In this document: positions 1 through 6,705 of the stretch, in pieces | Numbering within the stretch: position 1 is the stretch's first letter | Layout of the letters: each line of letters begins with the position of its first letter | Assembly: GCA_009699565.1 (NCBI GenBank) | Contig: WLNX01000080.1 | Coordinates: 1-7,961 of the forward strand | Origin: Actinomycetota bacterium | Lineage (GTDB): Bacteria; Actinomycetota; Thermoleophilia; Solirubrobacterales; Solirubrobacteraceae | Direction: 5' to 3' | Length of the DNA: 7,961 nucleotides | Position numbers and translations under genes: made by a program | Notes under the pieces: generated by a model | What the model was told of the DNA's origin: nothing | The model's input: the letters and a program-made list of their open reading frames with translations, nothing else | The model's database searches: none

Positions 1-949
1 CGCTGTCGGTCCAAAGTTGGTCCAGCTTCAGGCCGGCGGCCCCAAGGTCGTCGGCCAGTCGCTGCTCAGTGAACTTTGCGCTCACCTCGGTGCGGAGCTC
101 CTCCCCCGAGGCGAAGTCAACCTGAAGCGAGATCGCCGGGATCGTCACGTGCATCGCGCGGCTGGCGCGAAGGCGCATCTCGATCCATTCGCGGCCGCGG
201 TCGTAGAAGGCGACGTGCTCGAAGGCGTCGACGTCAAAGTCGGCGCCGAGGCCGCGGTTGATCACGTTGAGCACGTTGCGGTTGAAGGCCGCGGTCACTC
301 CGGCGCTGTCGTTGTATGCGGCTTCGATAATCGCCGGGTCCTTGACGAGGTCGGTCCCGAGCAGCAGGTGGTCGATGCCCGGCCGCAGCAGTGAACCGAT
401 AGCCCGCAGCAACTGACGCCGCGTGCCCGGAACAAAGTTGCCGATTGTGCCGCCGAGCAGCGCGACGACGCGCGGAGCGCCATCAATTGGCGGCGGAATG
501 TAGTCGAGGTGGCGCTCAAAGTCTCCGACCACGCCGACGATTTCCGCCGACTCGAATCGCTCGCTGCAGATCTGCGAGCAGCGTCGCACCATCGCTTCGG
601 TCACGTCGAAGGGGACGTACCGGCGCAGCGTGCCGGCGGCAGCACCCTGATCGAGCAGGATCATCGTCTTTTCGGCCGTTCCCGAACCGAGTTCAACCAG
701 CTCGGCCATTGCGCTGGCGGCGACGATTTCGGCTCCGCGGGAATCAAAGATTGAGCGCTCCGCGCGCGTCGGGTAGTACTCCGGCAGGTCGCAGATTTGG
801 TCGAACAGCTCGCCGCCAACTTCGTCGTAGAAGTGCTTTGGGGCCAGCTCCTTGAACGGGCGCGTCAGCCCGTCGAGGACGTCGTCCGCGAGCGTCCGTT
901 CGTCACTCTCGTTCAGTGGGCAGATGATCTGGACCCGTTCGCTGCTCAT
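1..949 (-). CDS. egtD: L-histidine N-alpha-methyltransferase EgtD (C-terminus cut by window edge)
   Basis: EgtD is a SAM-dependent enzyme that trimethylates the alpha-amino group of histidine to hercynine, the first step of ergothioneine synthesis in the cytosol. I translated this frame by hand from the ATG at 949-947; 316 codons lie in the window, against about 320 residues for the mycobacterial enzyme, so only a few C-terminal residues are missing. Seen: LPEYYPTRAE (55-64), the SAM-binding ELGSGTAEKT (86-95), LGGTIGN (165-171), AYNDSAGVTAAFNRNVL (211-227) and TEVSAKF (287-293). By comparison with Mycobacterium smegmatis EgtD as I recall it, N171, Y212, E288 and S290 match its histidine-binding residues N166, Y206, E282 and S284. 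The start overlaps the egtB stop in an ATGA and is preceded by AAGGGA with a 9-base spacer. Identification is secure; the end lies outside the window. Confidence 0.96.
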   Translation of the reverse strand, partial: MSSERVQIICPLNESDERTLADDVLDGLTRPFKELAPKHFYDEVGGELFDQICDLPEYYPTRAERSIFDSRGAEIVAASAMAELVELGSGTAEKTMILLDQGAAAGTLRRYVPFDVTEAMVRRCSQICSERFESAEIVGVVGDFERHLDYIPPPIDGAPRVVALLGGTIGNFVPGTRRQLLRAIGSLLRPGIDHLLLGTDLVKDPAIIEAAYNDSAGVTAAFNRNVLNVINRGLGADFDVDAFEHVAFYDRGREWIEMRLRASRAMHVTIPAISLQVDFASGEELRTEVSAKFTEQRLADDLGAAGLKLDQLWTDS

Positions 950-2214
950 CGCTTCACGTCCCTTGCCAGTCGTACTCCGGAGAAGATCTGGCGCCGCTGC
1001 GGCAGGTCCCAGTTGCGGAAGCTTGGAGTCGCAACCCTGCCGCAGGTCGCCCACGAACCGCCCCGCAGAACGCGGTAGCCGCAACCGAAGAAGACCTCCG
1101 AGTACTCGGGGTAGGGGTGGGCCTTGAAGCCCGGATAGCCGTCGAACTCGTCGGCTGTCCACTCCCAGAGATTGCCGATCAGGTCGAAGGCGCCGCAGTC
1201 GGACGCGCCGTCCGGGTAGGCCCCAACCGGCGAGGTGTCGAAGGCAATCTGATCAACGTTGGCGTGCAGAGGGTCGTTGGGTGCGCCGCCGCTCCAGCTT
1301 GCCGCCGCCTCCCACTCGATCTCGGTTGGTAGACGGGCCCCGCGCGAGCGCGCGAAGGCGTCGGCTTCGAACCAGCTGACGTGTGCCGCGGGGCGATCCG
1401 GGTCGAGCTGCCTCGGTCCGCAGCTCGTGCGTTCAAGCGGCTGCCCCGGGTCGCTTAGGTCCCAATAGAGCGGCGCGCTTATCTGGTTGCTGACGACCCA
1501 GTTCCATCCTTCGTCGCTCCAGTAAGCGCTCTCGCGGTAGCCGCCATCGTCGACGAACTCCAGCCAGTCGGCGTTGGTGACCGTCGCGCGGCCGAGCTCG
1601 AACGGTTCCACCGGGAGCGTTCTTTGCGGGCGCTCGTTGTCGTATGAGAAGCCGTCGTCGCCTGCCCCAATCGGTCGCTGTCCGCCGGACACACGGACGA
1701 AGTCAAGGCCGCTGAGATGCCCAGGCGCCAGTGGCAGGTCTTGCCGGAACGATGGCTCGAAGCCGCCAAGCTGTGCGAGCGCAAGTGTCTGGCAGATCGT
1801 TTCGCGGTGCTGGAGCTCGTGGCGGGCAACCATCTCGAAGATCTCGTCGTCAAAGCCCTTCTCGCTGGAGACGTCCAGCGCGCGGGCGCGTACCTCGGCG
1901 AGGTATTCGCGTGCCTGCGGGGCATTCAGCTGCTCGATCTCTCCGCGCACTGCGCGCGGCGTCTCGAATGCGTCGTAGAGCGCGGCCAGCTCAGGGTGCA
2001 GAAGCGGCATCCCGCCGCCGCGGTGAACCAGCCAAAGGTCTTCGTATGCGGCGATGTGCGCGATGTCCCAGACCAATGGACTCATGATCGGGTCGATCTG
2101 GCGCTCCAGATCGGCGTCGCTGACGGCGGCGGTCAGCTCAAGCGTCCGCTCGCGGATTGCTTCGAGCTGCGAGGCGGGGTCCCCCGTGCCGTTGCCAGCG
2201 CGCTGCAGCGACAT
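946..2214 (-). CDS. egtB: hercynine oxygenase EgtB (ergothioneine sulfoxide synthase)
   Basis: EgtB is a non-haem iron(II) enzyme that uses O2 to join a cysteinyl thiol to the imidazole C2 of hercynine, giving the sulfoxide precursor of ergothioneine. The 422-residue protein has the usual two-part layout: a DinB-like helical domain (about 15-165) and a formylglycine-generating-enzyme/sulfatase-modifying-factor type domain (about 170-420). The iron triad is visible as H53 in WDIAHIAAYEDLWL and H132/H136 in RHELQHRET, matching the family pattern of a lone His followed by HxxxH. The C-terminal domain shows RLPTEIEWEAAA, GNLWEWTAD and YRVLRGGSW; Y380 in this stretch is the likely counterpart of the catalytic tyrosine of mycobacterial EgtB (inference). 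It starts at an ATG 10 bases after the pgl stop with a weak ACAGG upstream, and ends overlapping egtD. Whether it uses gamma-glutamylcysteine or free cysteine cannot be read with confidence. Confidence 0.95.
   Translation of the reverse strand: MSLQRAGNGTGDPASQLEAIRERTLELTAAVSDADLERQIDPIMSPLVWDIAHIAAYEDLWLVHRGGGMPLLHPELAALYDAFETPRAVRGEIEQLNAPQAREYLAEVRARALDVSSEKGFDDEIFEMVARHELQHRETICQTLALAQLGGFEPSFRQDLPLAPGHLSGLDFVRVSGGQRPIGAGDDGFSYDNERPQRTLPVEPFELGRATVTNADWLEFVDDGGYRESAYWSDEGWNWVVSNQISAPLYWDLSDPGQPLERTSCGPRQLDPDRPAAHVSWFEADAFARSRGARLPTEIEWEAAASWSGGAPNDPLHANVDQIAFDTSPVGAYPDGASDCGAFDLIGNLWEWTADEFDGYPGFKAHPYPEYSEVFFGCGYRVLRGGSWATCGRVATPSFRNWDLPQRRQIFSGVRLARDVKR
959..964 (-). promoter_or_regulatory. 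ribosome binding site of egtD
   Basis: AAGGGA on the minus strand, inside the last codons of egtB, 9 bases before the egtD ATG. It is one of the better Shine-Dalgarno matches in the window. It supports the start at 949 and suggests egtD can reinitiate as well as being coupled to egtB through the ATGA overlap. Confidence 0.55.
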
Positions 2215-2224
2215 GCGCGACCTG

Positions 2225-2908
2225 TCAGTCGCCGCTCTCGCCGAGCGCGGCAGCGTCGGCGATCAAGGTCATTCTGTCTGCTGGCAGCAGCGAGGCCGGG
2301 GCCTGCGGGCCGGGTTCTCCGAGCGTCAGCTTCAGCGCGTCGGCCTTGCCGGAGCCGGTGACGAGCAGTACCAGGTCGGTGATCTCGGAGAGGGTCGGCA
2401 GCGAGAGGCTGACGCGCTCCGGAGGCGGCTTGGGCGAGTTGACGACCGGAATCGCCCGCGCGCCCGTCACCTCAAGTTCGGGGTGGCCGGGGAAGAGCGA
2501 AGCCGTGTGCCCGTCGGGACCAAGGCCCAGCAGGGCAACGTCGAGCCGCGTGTCGCCAAGCTGCTCGCAGTAGTCGGCGGCCGCCGCGTCGGGGCCGAGC
2601 TCGCCCTTCACGCGGTGCAGCGTCGCGGCGGGTAGCTTCAGCGTCTGTTCGAGCAGCAGCGAGTTGGCCTGAGGATCCTCAGGGCCGACGCAGCGCTCGT
2701 CTGCCAGCCACAGGTTCACGCCTTCGCCGTCGCCCAGCAGATCGCTGAGGATCTCGTAGGTGCGGTCAGGCGTGTTGCCGCCGGAACAAGCAAAGTGGGC
2801 TTCGCCGCGTGCGGCAATGGCGGCCGCAATAAGGCCGGCGATCGTCTTTGCCGTTAGCTGTGAGGCCGCCTCGGCGTCGTCGCAGCGCTGCACCTGAAAG
2901 CCGCTCAT
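2225..2908 (-). CDS. pgl: 6-phosphogluconolactonase
   Basis: Hydrolyses 6-phosphoglucono-delta-lactone to 6-phosphogluconate, the second step of the oxidative pentose phosphate pathway, in the cytosol. The 227-residue length fits the DevB/SOL-type bacterial lactonases. Family signatures run in order: SGGNTP (42-47, phosphate binding), WLADERCV (67-74), LGLGPDGHTASLFPG (127-141, with H134 as likely catalytic acid/base), PPPERVSLSLP (161-171) and VTGSGKADAL (183-192). The related glucosamine-6-phosphate isomerase (NagB) is less likely because the DGHTASLFPG form and the length are typical of lactonases. The ATG overlaps the GH15 stop by one base (TGATG) with GGTGAGAG just upstream, so it is probably coupled to GH15. 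No glucose-6-phosphate dehydrogenase gene, a frequent partner of pgl, lies in this window. Confidence 0.93.
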   Translation of the reverse strand: MSGFQVQRCDDAEAASQLTAKTIAGLIAAAIAARGEAHFACSGGNTPDRTYEILSDLLGDGEGVNLWLADERCVGPEDPQANSLLLEQTLKLPAATLHRVKGELGPDAAAADYCEQLGDTRLDVALLGLGPDGHTASLFPGHPELEVTGARAIPVVNSPKPPPERVSLSLPTLSEITDLVLLVTGSGKADALKLTLGEPGPQAPASLLPADRMTLIADAAALGESGD

Positions 2909-4851
2909 CAGCTCTCACCCAAGTCGGCTTCCAGATCGACCGGCCGGCTTGCGTCGAGCTCTTCCGTCTCGGCGTTGATTGCCTCCTCGGCGCTGATCAG
3001 CTTCATCACTGCGTTGATCAGCGCAAGGTGCGTGAACGCCTGCGGGAAGTTGCCGAGATGGCGCCCGGTCTTGGCGTCGAGCTCTTCGGCGTAGAGCGAG
3101 AGCGAGCTTGAGAACGACAGCAGCTTCTCGCATAGCTCCCTTGCGCGGTCCAGTTCGCCGATCTCAACGAGAGCCGAGACCATCCAGAACGAGCAGATCG
3201 TGAAGGTTCCCTCCTCGCCGCTGAGTCCGTCGTCGGTCTCGTCCACGCGGTAGCGCAGAACGAACCCGTCTTCGCTCAGTTCGTCAGCGATCCCTAGGAC
3301 CGTGTTGCGGATCCGCTCGTCGGTCGGCGGCAGGAAGCGGAACAGCGCCACCAGCAGCAGTGCGGCGTCGAGCGCTGTCGTGCCATAGGCCTGCACGAAC
3401 CGGTTCTTCTCAGGGTCGACGCCGTTGGTGAGAATGTCGTCGCGGATCTCGTTGGCGACTGCCTCCCAGCGCTCGGCCCGTTCGCGGTCGTTGCGCAGCT
3501 CTGCGAGCCGCACTCCGCGATCACACGCCACCCAGCAGAAGACTTTCGACGAGACGAAGTGCTGCGGCTCTCCGCGGACTTCCCAGATTCCGCGGTCCGG
3601 TTCCTTCCAGTTCTCAATCGCGCGTTCGACCTGGTTGATGATGATCGGCCAGGCCGAGTCGCTCAGCTGGTCGCGGTTCTTGGTGTGGATGTAGATCGAA
3701 TCGAGCAGCGCTCCCCAGACGTCGTGCTGCTTCTGGTTGTACGCGCCGTTGCCGATCCGAACCGGCTTTGAGTCCTCGTAGCCGTCGAGATAGTCGAGCG
3801 TGCTCTCTTCGAGGTCGCGCTCACCGCCGATCCCGTAGAGCACCTGAAGATCCCTGTCACCGGCGACCAGATCCTCGATGAAGTAGTAGTAGTCGCCCGC
3901 CTCTTGCGCGAACCCGAGCGAGTAGAGGCCCCAGAGCATGAAGGTTGAGTCGCGGATCCACGAGTAGCGGTAGTCCCAGTTGCGCTCTCCGCCGGGAGTT
4001 TCGGGAAGCGAGGTCGTCGAGGCTGCCACCATCGCGCCGGTGGGGGCATAGGTCAGTCCTTTGAGCGTGAGAGCGCTGCGCTGGAGGTATGTGCGCCATG
4101 GGTGGTCCGGGAACGAGCCGTGTGCAAGCCAGTCGTGCCAGAAGTCGGCGGTGAAGGTGAGTCGCCGGTAGGCCTCGTCAAAGCTGGCGGGCGCGTCGTG
4201 CTCGGTCCAGCTGAGCGCAACGAACGCAGTGTCCCCCTCGTGCAGGGTTGTGCGTGCGCGTGCGCGTCCGCCCTCGAAGCCAAGTCGCAGGTCGGTCGTC
4301 AGCGTCAGCTTCAACGCTTCGTCCGGCGCCTCGGCGACGCCGACTCCGTATCCGTCGCTTGAGTACTCCCATGCAACCGGGATGCGGCCGTAGTCGAGCT
4401 TCGGCTCGCATTCCATGTGCATCTCGACATGGCCGTTGATGCAGCGCATCGTCCTGAGCAGGACGTGGTCGGCGTCGGTGTCCGTCGGGGAGCGGCGGTG
4501 GGTTTCCGAGCGCTCCGAGTCGTGATGCCAAGGGCCGATCAGGAGCACGTCCTGGACAACGACCCAGCCGGTGCGGGTTGCCCACGTCGTTTCGAGGATC
4601 ATCGTTCCGGGCAGATAGCGCCTGCCGGCGGGGACTCGCTGGTCGGCCGGGGAGATGCGGAAGCCGCCCGCATCGCGGTCGAGCATCGCGCCGAAGACCG
4701 ACGGCCCATCCATTCGTGGGAGGCACATCCATTCGACCCGACCGCTCGGTGCGATCAGGCAGCTCGACTCGCAGTCCGAGAGAAATGCGTAGTCGGCGAT
4801 GGGTGGAAAGGCGCTGCCGTGGAGGGTGCCGTCGTGAACAAGAGGTTCCAT
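2908..4851 (-). CDS. GH15 family glycoside hydrolase, trehalase-like (or glucoamylase)
   Basis: A 647-residue inverting glycoside hydrolase with no signal peptide, so likely cytosolic. Residues about 15-60 (PPIADYAFLSDCESSCLIAP, then GRVEWMCLPRMDGPSVFGAM) resemble the N-terminal domain of GH15 trehalases; a beta-rich region follows to about 235 and the (alpha/alpha)6 catalytic part runs from about 255 to 620. The catalytic part holds ERNWDYRYSWIRDS (289-302), DRGIWEVRG (419-427) with E424 as likely general acid, and SGEEGTFTICSFW (544-556) with E547 as likely general base. Mycobacterial relatives are described as trehalases; other members cleave malto-oligosaccharides, so the substrate is uncertain. 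The open frame extends upstream to 5046, but that extension crosses glpX and lacks family character, and the protein from M at 4851 begins as relatives do. No Shine-Dalgarno precedes this ATG; a possible -10 element sits 8-13 bases upstream, which would fit a leaderless transcript. It is first gene of the run to pgl, egtB and egtD. Confidence 0.9.
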   Translation of the reverse strand: MEPLVHDGTLHGSAFPPIADYAFLSDCESSCLIAPSGRVEWMCLPRMDGPSVFGAMLDRDAGGFRISPADQRVPAGRRYLPGTMILETTWATRTGWVVVQDVLLIGPWHHDSERSETHRRSPTDTDADHVLLRTMRCINGHVEMHMECEPKLDYGRIPVAWEYSSDGYGVGVAEAPDEALKLTLTTDLRLGFEGGRARARTTLHEGDTAFVALSWTEHDAPASFDEAYRRLTFTADFWHDWLAHGSFPDHPWRTYLQRSALTLKGLTYAPTGAMVAASTTSLPETPGGERNWDYRYSWIRDSTFMLWGLYSLGFAQEAGDYYYFIEDLVAGDRDLQVLYGIGGERDLEESTLDYLDGYEDSKPVRIGNGAYNQKQHDVWGALLDSIYIHTKNRDQLSDSAWPIIINQVERAIENWKEPDRGIWEVRGEPQHFVSSKVFCWVACDRGVRLAELRNDRERAERWEAVANEIRDDILTNGVDPEKNRFVQAYGTTALDAALLLVALFRFLPPTDERIRNTVLGIADELSEDGFVLRYRVDETDDGLSGEEGTFTICSFWMVSALVEIGELDRARELCEKLLSFSSSLSLYAEELDAKTGRHLGNFPQAFTHLALINAVMKLISAEEAINAETEELDASRPVDLEADLGES

Positions 4852-4939
4852 AGAGCGAAAGCTAGCGTTTCGCAGCGCCGGGGGGCGGGCACCAGCGACC
4901 GACGCGGCCGCGGTATGGTCACGAAGGCTTCTCTTTCTC
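4852..4939. promoter_or_regulatory. divergent promoter region between GH15 operon and glpX
   Basis: This 88-base gap separates two divergent start codons and must hold the promoters of both units unless transcription comes from farther inside the genes. On the minus strand TAGCTT (4864-4859) fits the TANNNT form of an actinobacterial -10 and would place the first transcribed base close to the GH15 ATG. On the plus strand TATGGT (4914-4919) is a possible -10 for glpX, giving a leader of about 14 bases; GAAGG (4923-4927) is a possible but distantly spaced ribosome site, 12 bases from the ATG. No convincing -35 is seen for either. The middle is very GC-rich and includes the 10-base palindrome CGCGGCCGCG (4903-4912). 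Confidence 0.5.
4855..4873. repeat. inverted repeat GCGAAA-N7-TTTCGC upstream of GH15
   Basis: Perfect 6-base arms, GCGAAA (4855-4860) and TTTCGC (4868-4873), flank a 7-base spacer that itself contains the palindrome GCTAGC (4861-4866). It begins 3 bases upstream of the GH15 ATG and covers the possible minus-strand -10 element at 4864-4859. The position suits an operator for a repressor of the GH15-pgl-egt operon; no regulator can be assigned. Confidence 0.4.
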
Positions 4940-5926
4940 ATGACCGACTCCCGCACAGCGCCAGACCGCAACCTCGCACTTGAATTGGTGCGCGTCACCG
5001 AGGCCGCCGCGCTTTCCGCGGCGCGGCTGGTGGGGATGGGCGACAAGGAGGCCGCCGATCAGGCAGCCGTTGACGCAATGCGTCTCGTGCTTGGGACTGT
5101 TTCGATGGACGGTGTCGTCGTCATCGGCGAAGGCGAGAAGGACGAAGCCCCGATGCTCTACAACGGTGAGCATGTCGGCAACGGCTCCGACCCGAAGGTC
5201 GACATCGCGGTAGACCCGCTTGAAGGAACGACCCTTACGGCCAAGGGGATGCCCAGCGCGCTTGCAGTGATCGCAGTCTCTCCTCGCGGCACGATGTTTG
5301 ACCCCGGGCCCTGCGTCTATATGGAGAAGCTGGCGGGCGCGAGTGACATCGCCGACCTGCTCGATCTCGACCGTCCGGTTCCCGACACCTGCGCGCTTAT
5401 CGCCGAGCGGCGCAACATCGACATCGGTGACGTGACCGTGATCGTGCTGGACCGCGAGCGCCACTACGAACGGATCGATCAGATCCGTGCCGCAGGCGCA
5501 CGCGTCCGGCTAATAAGCGACGGCGACGTGAGCGCCGTTCTGCTGGCCGTCAGCGAGGGCTCTCCGGTGGACCTTCTCTGGGGAGTAGGCGGCACGCCTG
5601 AAGGCGTGATCTCGGCGGCCGCGATCAAGGCGATCGGCGGCGCGCTCGTTGGCCGTCTCTGGCCGCGCGACGAAGGCGAGCGCAAGGCGGCGCTCGACGG
5701 CGGCTACGACCTCGAGAAGCAACTGACACAGGACGACCTAGTCAAGGGCGACGACTGCTTCTTCTCGGCGACCGGCGTGACCGACGGCGACGTTCTTCAG
5801 GGTGTTCGCTACGAAGGCCGCGGAGTTGCATCCACCGAGTCGATCGTGATGCGCTCCAGCTCGGGGACGGTGCGCCGCGTTATGGCGCGCCACAACCGCG
5901 AGAAGCTCGCTGAGCTGATCAGCTAG
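4940..5926 (+). CDS. glpX: fructose-1,6-bisphosphatase, class II (GlpX)
   Basis: Hydrolyses fructose 1,6-bisphosphate to fructose 6-phosphate, the irreversible gluconeogenic step; in many actinobacteria GlpX is the main such enzyme. Some class II enzymes also act on sedoheptulose 1,7-bisphosphate, which cannot be judged here. The 328-residue length is typical. Seen: VIGEGEKDEAPMLYNGE (61-77), DIAVDPLEGT (88-97) with metal-binding D92 and E95 and catalytic T97 by comparison with E. coli D85, E88 and T90, RLISDGDVSA (190-199), WGVGGTPEGVISAAAIK (214-230) with E221 matching metal ligand E213, and FFSATGVTDGD (274-284). The N-terminus begins directly with the conserved NLALELVRVTEAAALSA, supporting the ATG at 4940. 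It is transcribed divergently from GH15 and shares its stop-codon bases with the convergent gene downstream. Confidence 0.96.
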   Translation: MTDSRTAPDRNLALELVRVTEAAALSAARLVGMGDKEAADQAAVDAMRLVLGTVSMDGVVVIGEGEKDEAPMLYNGEHVGNGSDPKVDIAVDPLEGTTLTAKGMPSALAVIAVSPRGTMFDPGPCVYMEKLAGASDIADLLDLDRPVPDTCALIAERRNIDIGDVTVIVLDRERHYERIDQIRAAGARVRLISDGDVSAVLLAVSEGSPVDLLWGVGGTPEGVISAAAIKAIGGALVGRLWPRDEGERKAALDGGYDLEKQLTQDDLVKGDDCFFSATGVTDGDVLQGVRYEGRGVASTESIVMRSSSGTVRRVMARHNREKLAELIS

Positions 5927-5943
5927 CCAGCCGAAGAGGCTGG
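5913..5943. terminator. palindrome and hairpin at the convergent gene ends (possible bidirectional terminator)
   Basis: The last codons of glpX hold a perfect 12-base palindrome, AGCTGATCAGCT (5913-5924). Straight after the TAG stop comes a hairpin with stem CCAGCC (5927-5932) / GGCTGG (5938-5943) and a 5-base GAAGA loop. It sits where transcripts of glpX and the opposing gene meet, as a bidirectional terminator should. Neither side carries a U-tract, so it is not a classical intrinsic terminator. Confidence 0.35.
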
Positions 5944-6705
5944 ACGCTCGTCGCCTGCAGCGCCTCTGTCGCGCGGTCGCGGGCCGACCGGGGAGGAGAG
6001 GTCGTCGATCTGGGCAAACCGCCCGGTCCGCGACTCGGCCAGATCGCCTCGGGCGATCGAACGGAGGAACCCGTAGGTCACTAGTACGTGGATCCGCGAC
6101 TGGGTTGCCGCGTAGGCCCACTGGGCTATCGATGCGGCTATGCGCGGGTAGTAGTTGGCTATCTCGATGTCAACATGCAGCGTGCTGCGCCCGTCGGTTT
6201 CGGTCGCCTTGCGGCTGACGTCAATCTCGAGGTAGCCGTCACTGTCGACTCCGGGAGCTGCGACAAGAACGCCGCGCTCGATCCACCAGCGCACAACGCC
6301 GCGCTCGCCGTCCATCCGGTACTCCGGTTTGCGGAATGCGAGCAGCACAAACGGCCTGCGAAGAAAGACGACGAAGCGCTCGTTGTCGGTGTACTGAACG
6401 CGGATCAGGCCGAGCGTGCAGCGGGTCAGGAAGCGCCAGTAGGTGCGGGCAAGCCGCTCAAGGTGCATAGGCGTCCAAATTGCCTCAAGTGCAGCGGAAT
6501 CCATCTGCAGATCGGCCGACTGAACCGATAGCACTGCGCCGTTCTTGTCGGTGTGCGTTGAATCCTGGAGCCGTCCAATTTCCACGCGGCCGACGCTTCG
6601 CGGTCGGCTCAGCAGCCTCGTCGCCACCCTGACCAGCACCAGCGCAACCGCGACGATCACGACGATCGTTACGAGGCCCTCGACTATGTACCAGAGTGCC
6701 GTCAC
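5923..6705 (-). CDS. membrane-anchored protein of unknown function
   Basis: I do not recognise a named family, although it has the look of a conserved actinobacterial hypothetical protein. The 260 residues show one strongly hydrophobic segment near the N-terminus (about 5-28), followed by an arginine-rich stretch (R26, R30, R34, R36, R40). By the positive-inside rule the rest is probably cytoplasmic. The soluble part (about 75-235) mixes beta-type stretches, such as RFVVFLRRPFVLLAF (110-124) and GVVRWWIERGVLVAA (136-150), with IEIANYYPRIAASIAQW (180-196) and TQSRIHVLVTYGFLRS (201-216). The last 25 residues are a Pro/Arg/Ala-rich tail, probably disordered. The start is GTG at 6705-6703, chosen because it overlaps the upstream SDR stop in a GTGA tetranucleotide, a strong sign of co-translation. 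The stop is TAG, sharing CTAG with glpX. No catalytic motif was recognised. Confidence 0.82.
   Translation of the reverse strand: MTALWYIVEGLVTIVVIVAVALVLVRVATRLLSRPRSVGRVEIGRLQDSTHTDKNGAVLSVQSADLQMDSAALEAIWTPMHLERLARTYWRFLTRCTLGLIRVQYTDNERFVVFLRRPFVLLAFRKPEYRMDGERGVVRWWIERGVLVAAPGVDSDGYLEIDVSRKATETDGRSTLHVDIEIANYYPRIAASIAQWAYAATQSRIHVLVTYGFLRSIARGDLAESRTGRFAQIDDLSSPVGPRPRDRGAAGDERPASSAG

Noticed and set aside
17..394. Plus-strand open frame at the left edge.
   Set aside because: It is antisense to egtD, whose conserved motifs are read clearly on the other strand.
1717..2361. Open frame of 214 codons on the plus strand across egtB and pgl.
   Set aside because: It crosses two well-identified minus-strand genes and its Arg-rich product has no recognisable domain.
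4903..4912. CGCGGCCGCG palindrome as an operator for glpX.
   Set aside because: A GC-only palindrome of this length is expected by chance in DNA this rich in GC; it is kept only as a note in the promoter region.
4852..5046. 65-residue N-terminal extension of the GH15 protein from an upstream start at 5046.
   Set aside because: It runs through the divergent promoter region and antisense to the start of glpX, has an Arg/Ser/Ala composition typical of a shadow frame, and the family N-terminus begins right after M at 4851.
4919..5464. Open frame of 181 codons on the minus strand opposite glpX.
   Set aside because: It lies wholly antisense to a secure gene apart from its end, shows no family motif, and such frames are common opposite GC-rich genes.
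5927..5943. Classical Rho-independent terminator after glpX.
   Set aside because: The hairpin is real on paper but no run of T follows on either strand, so it is listed only as a possible terminator.
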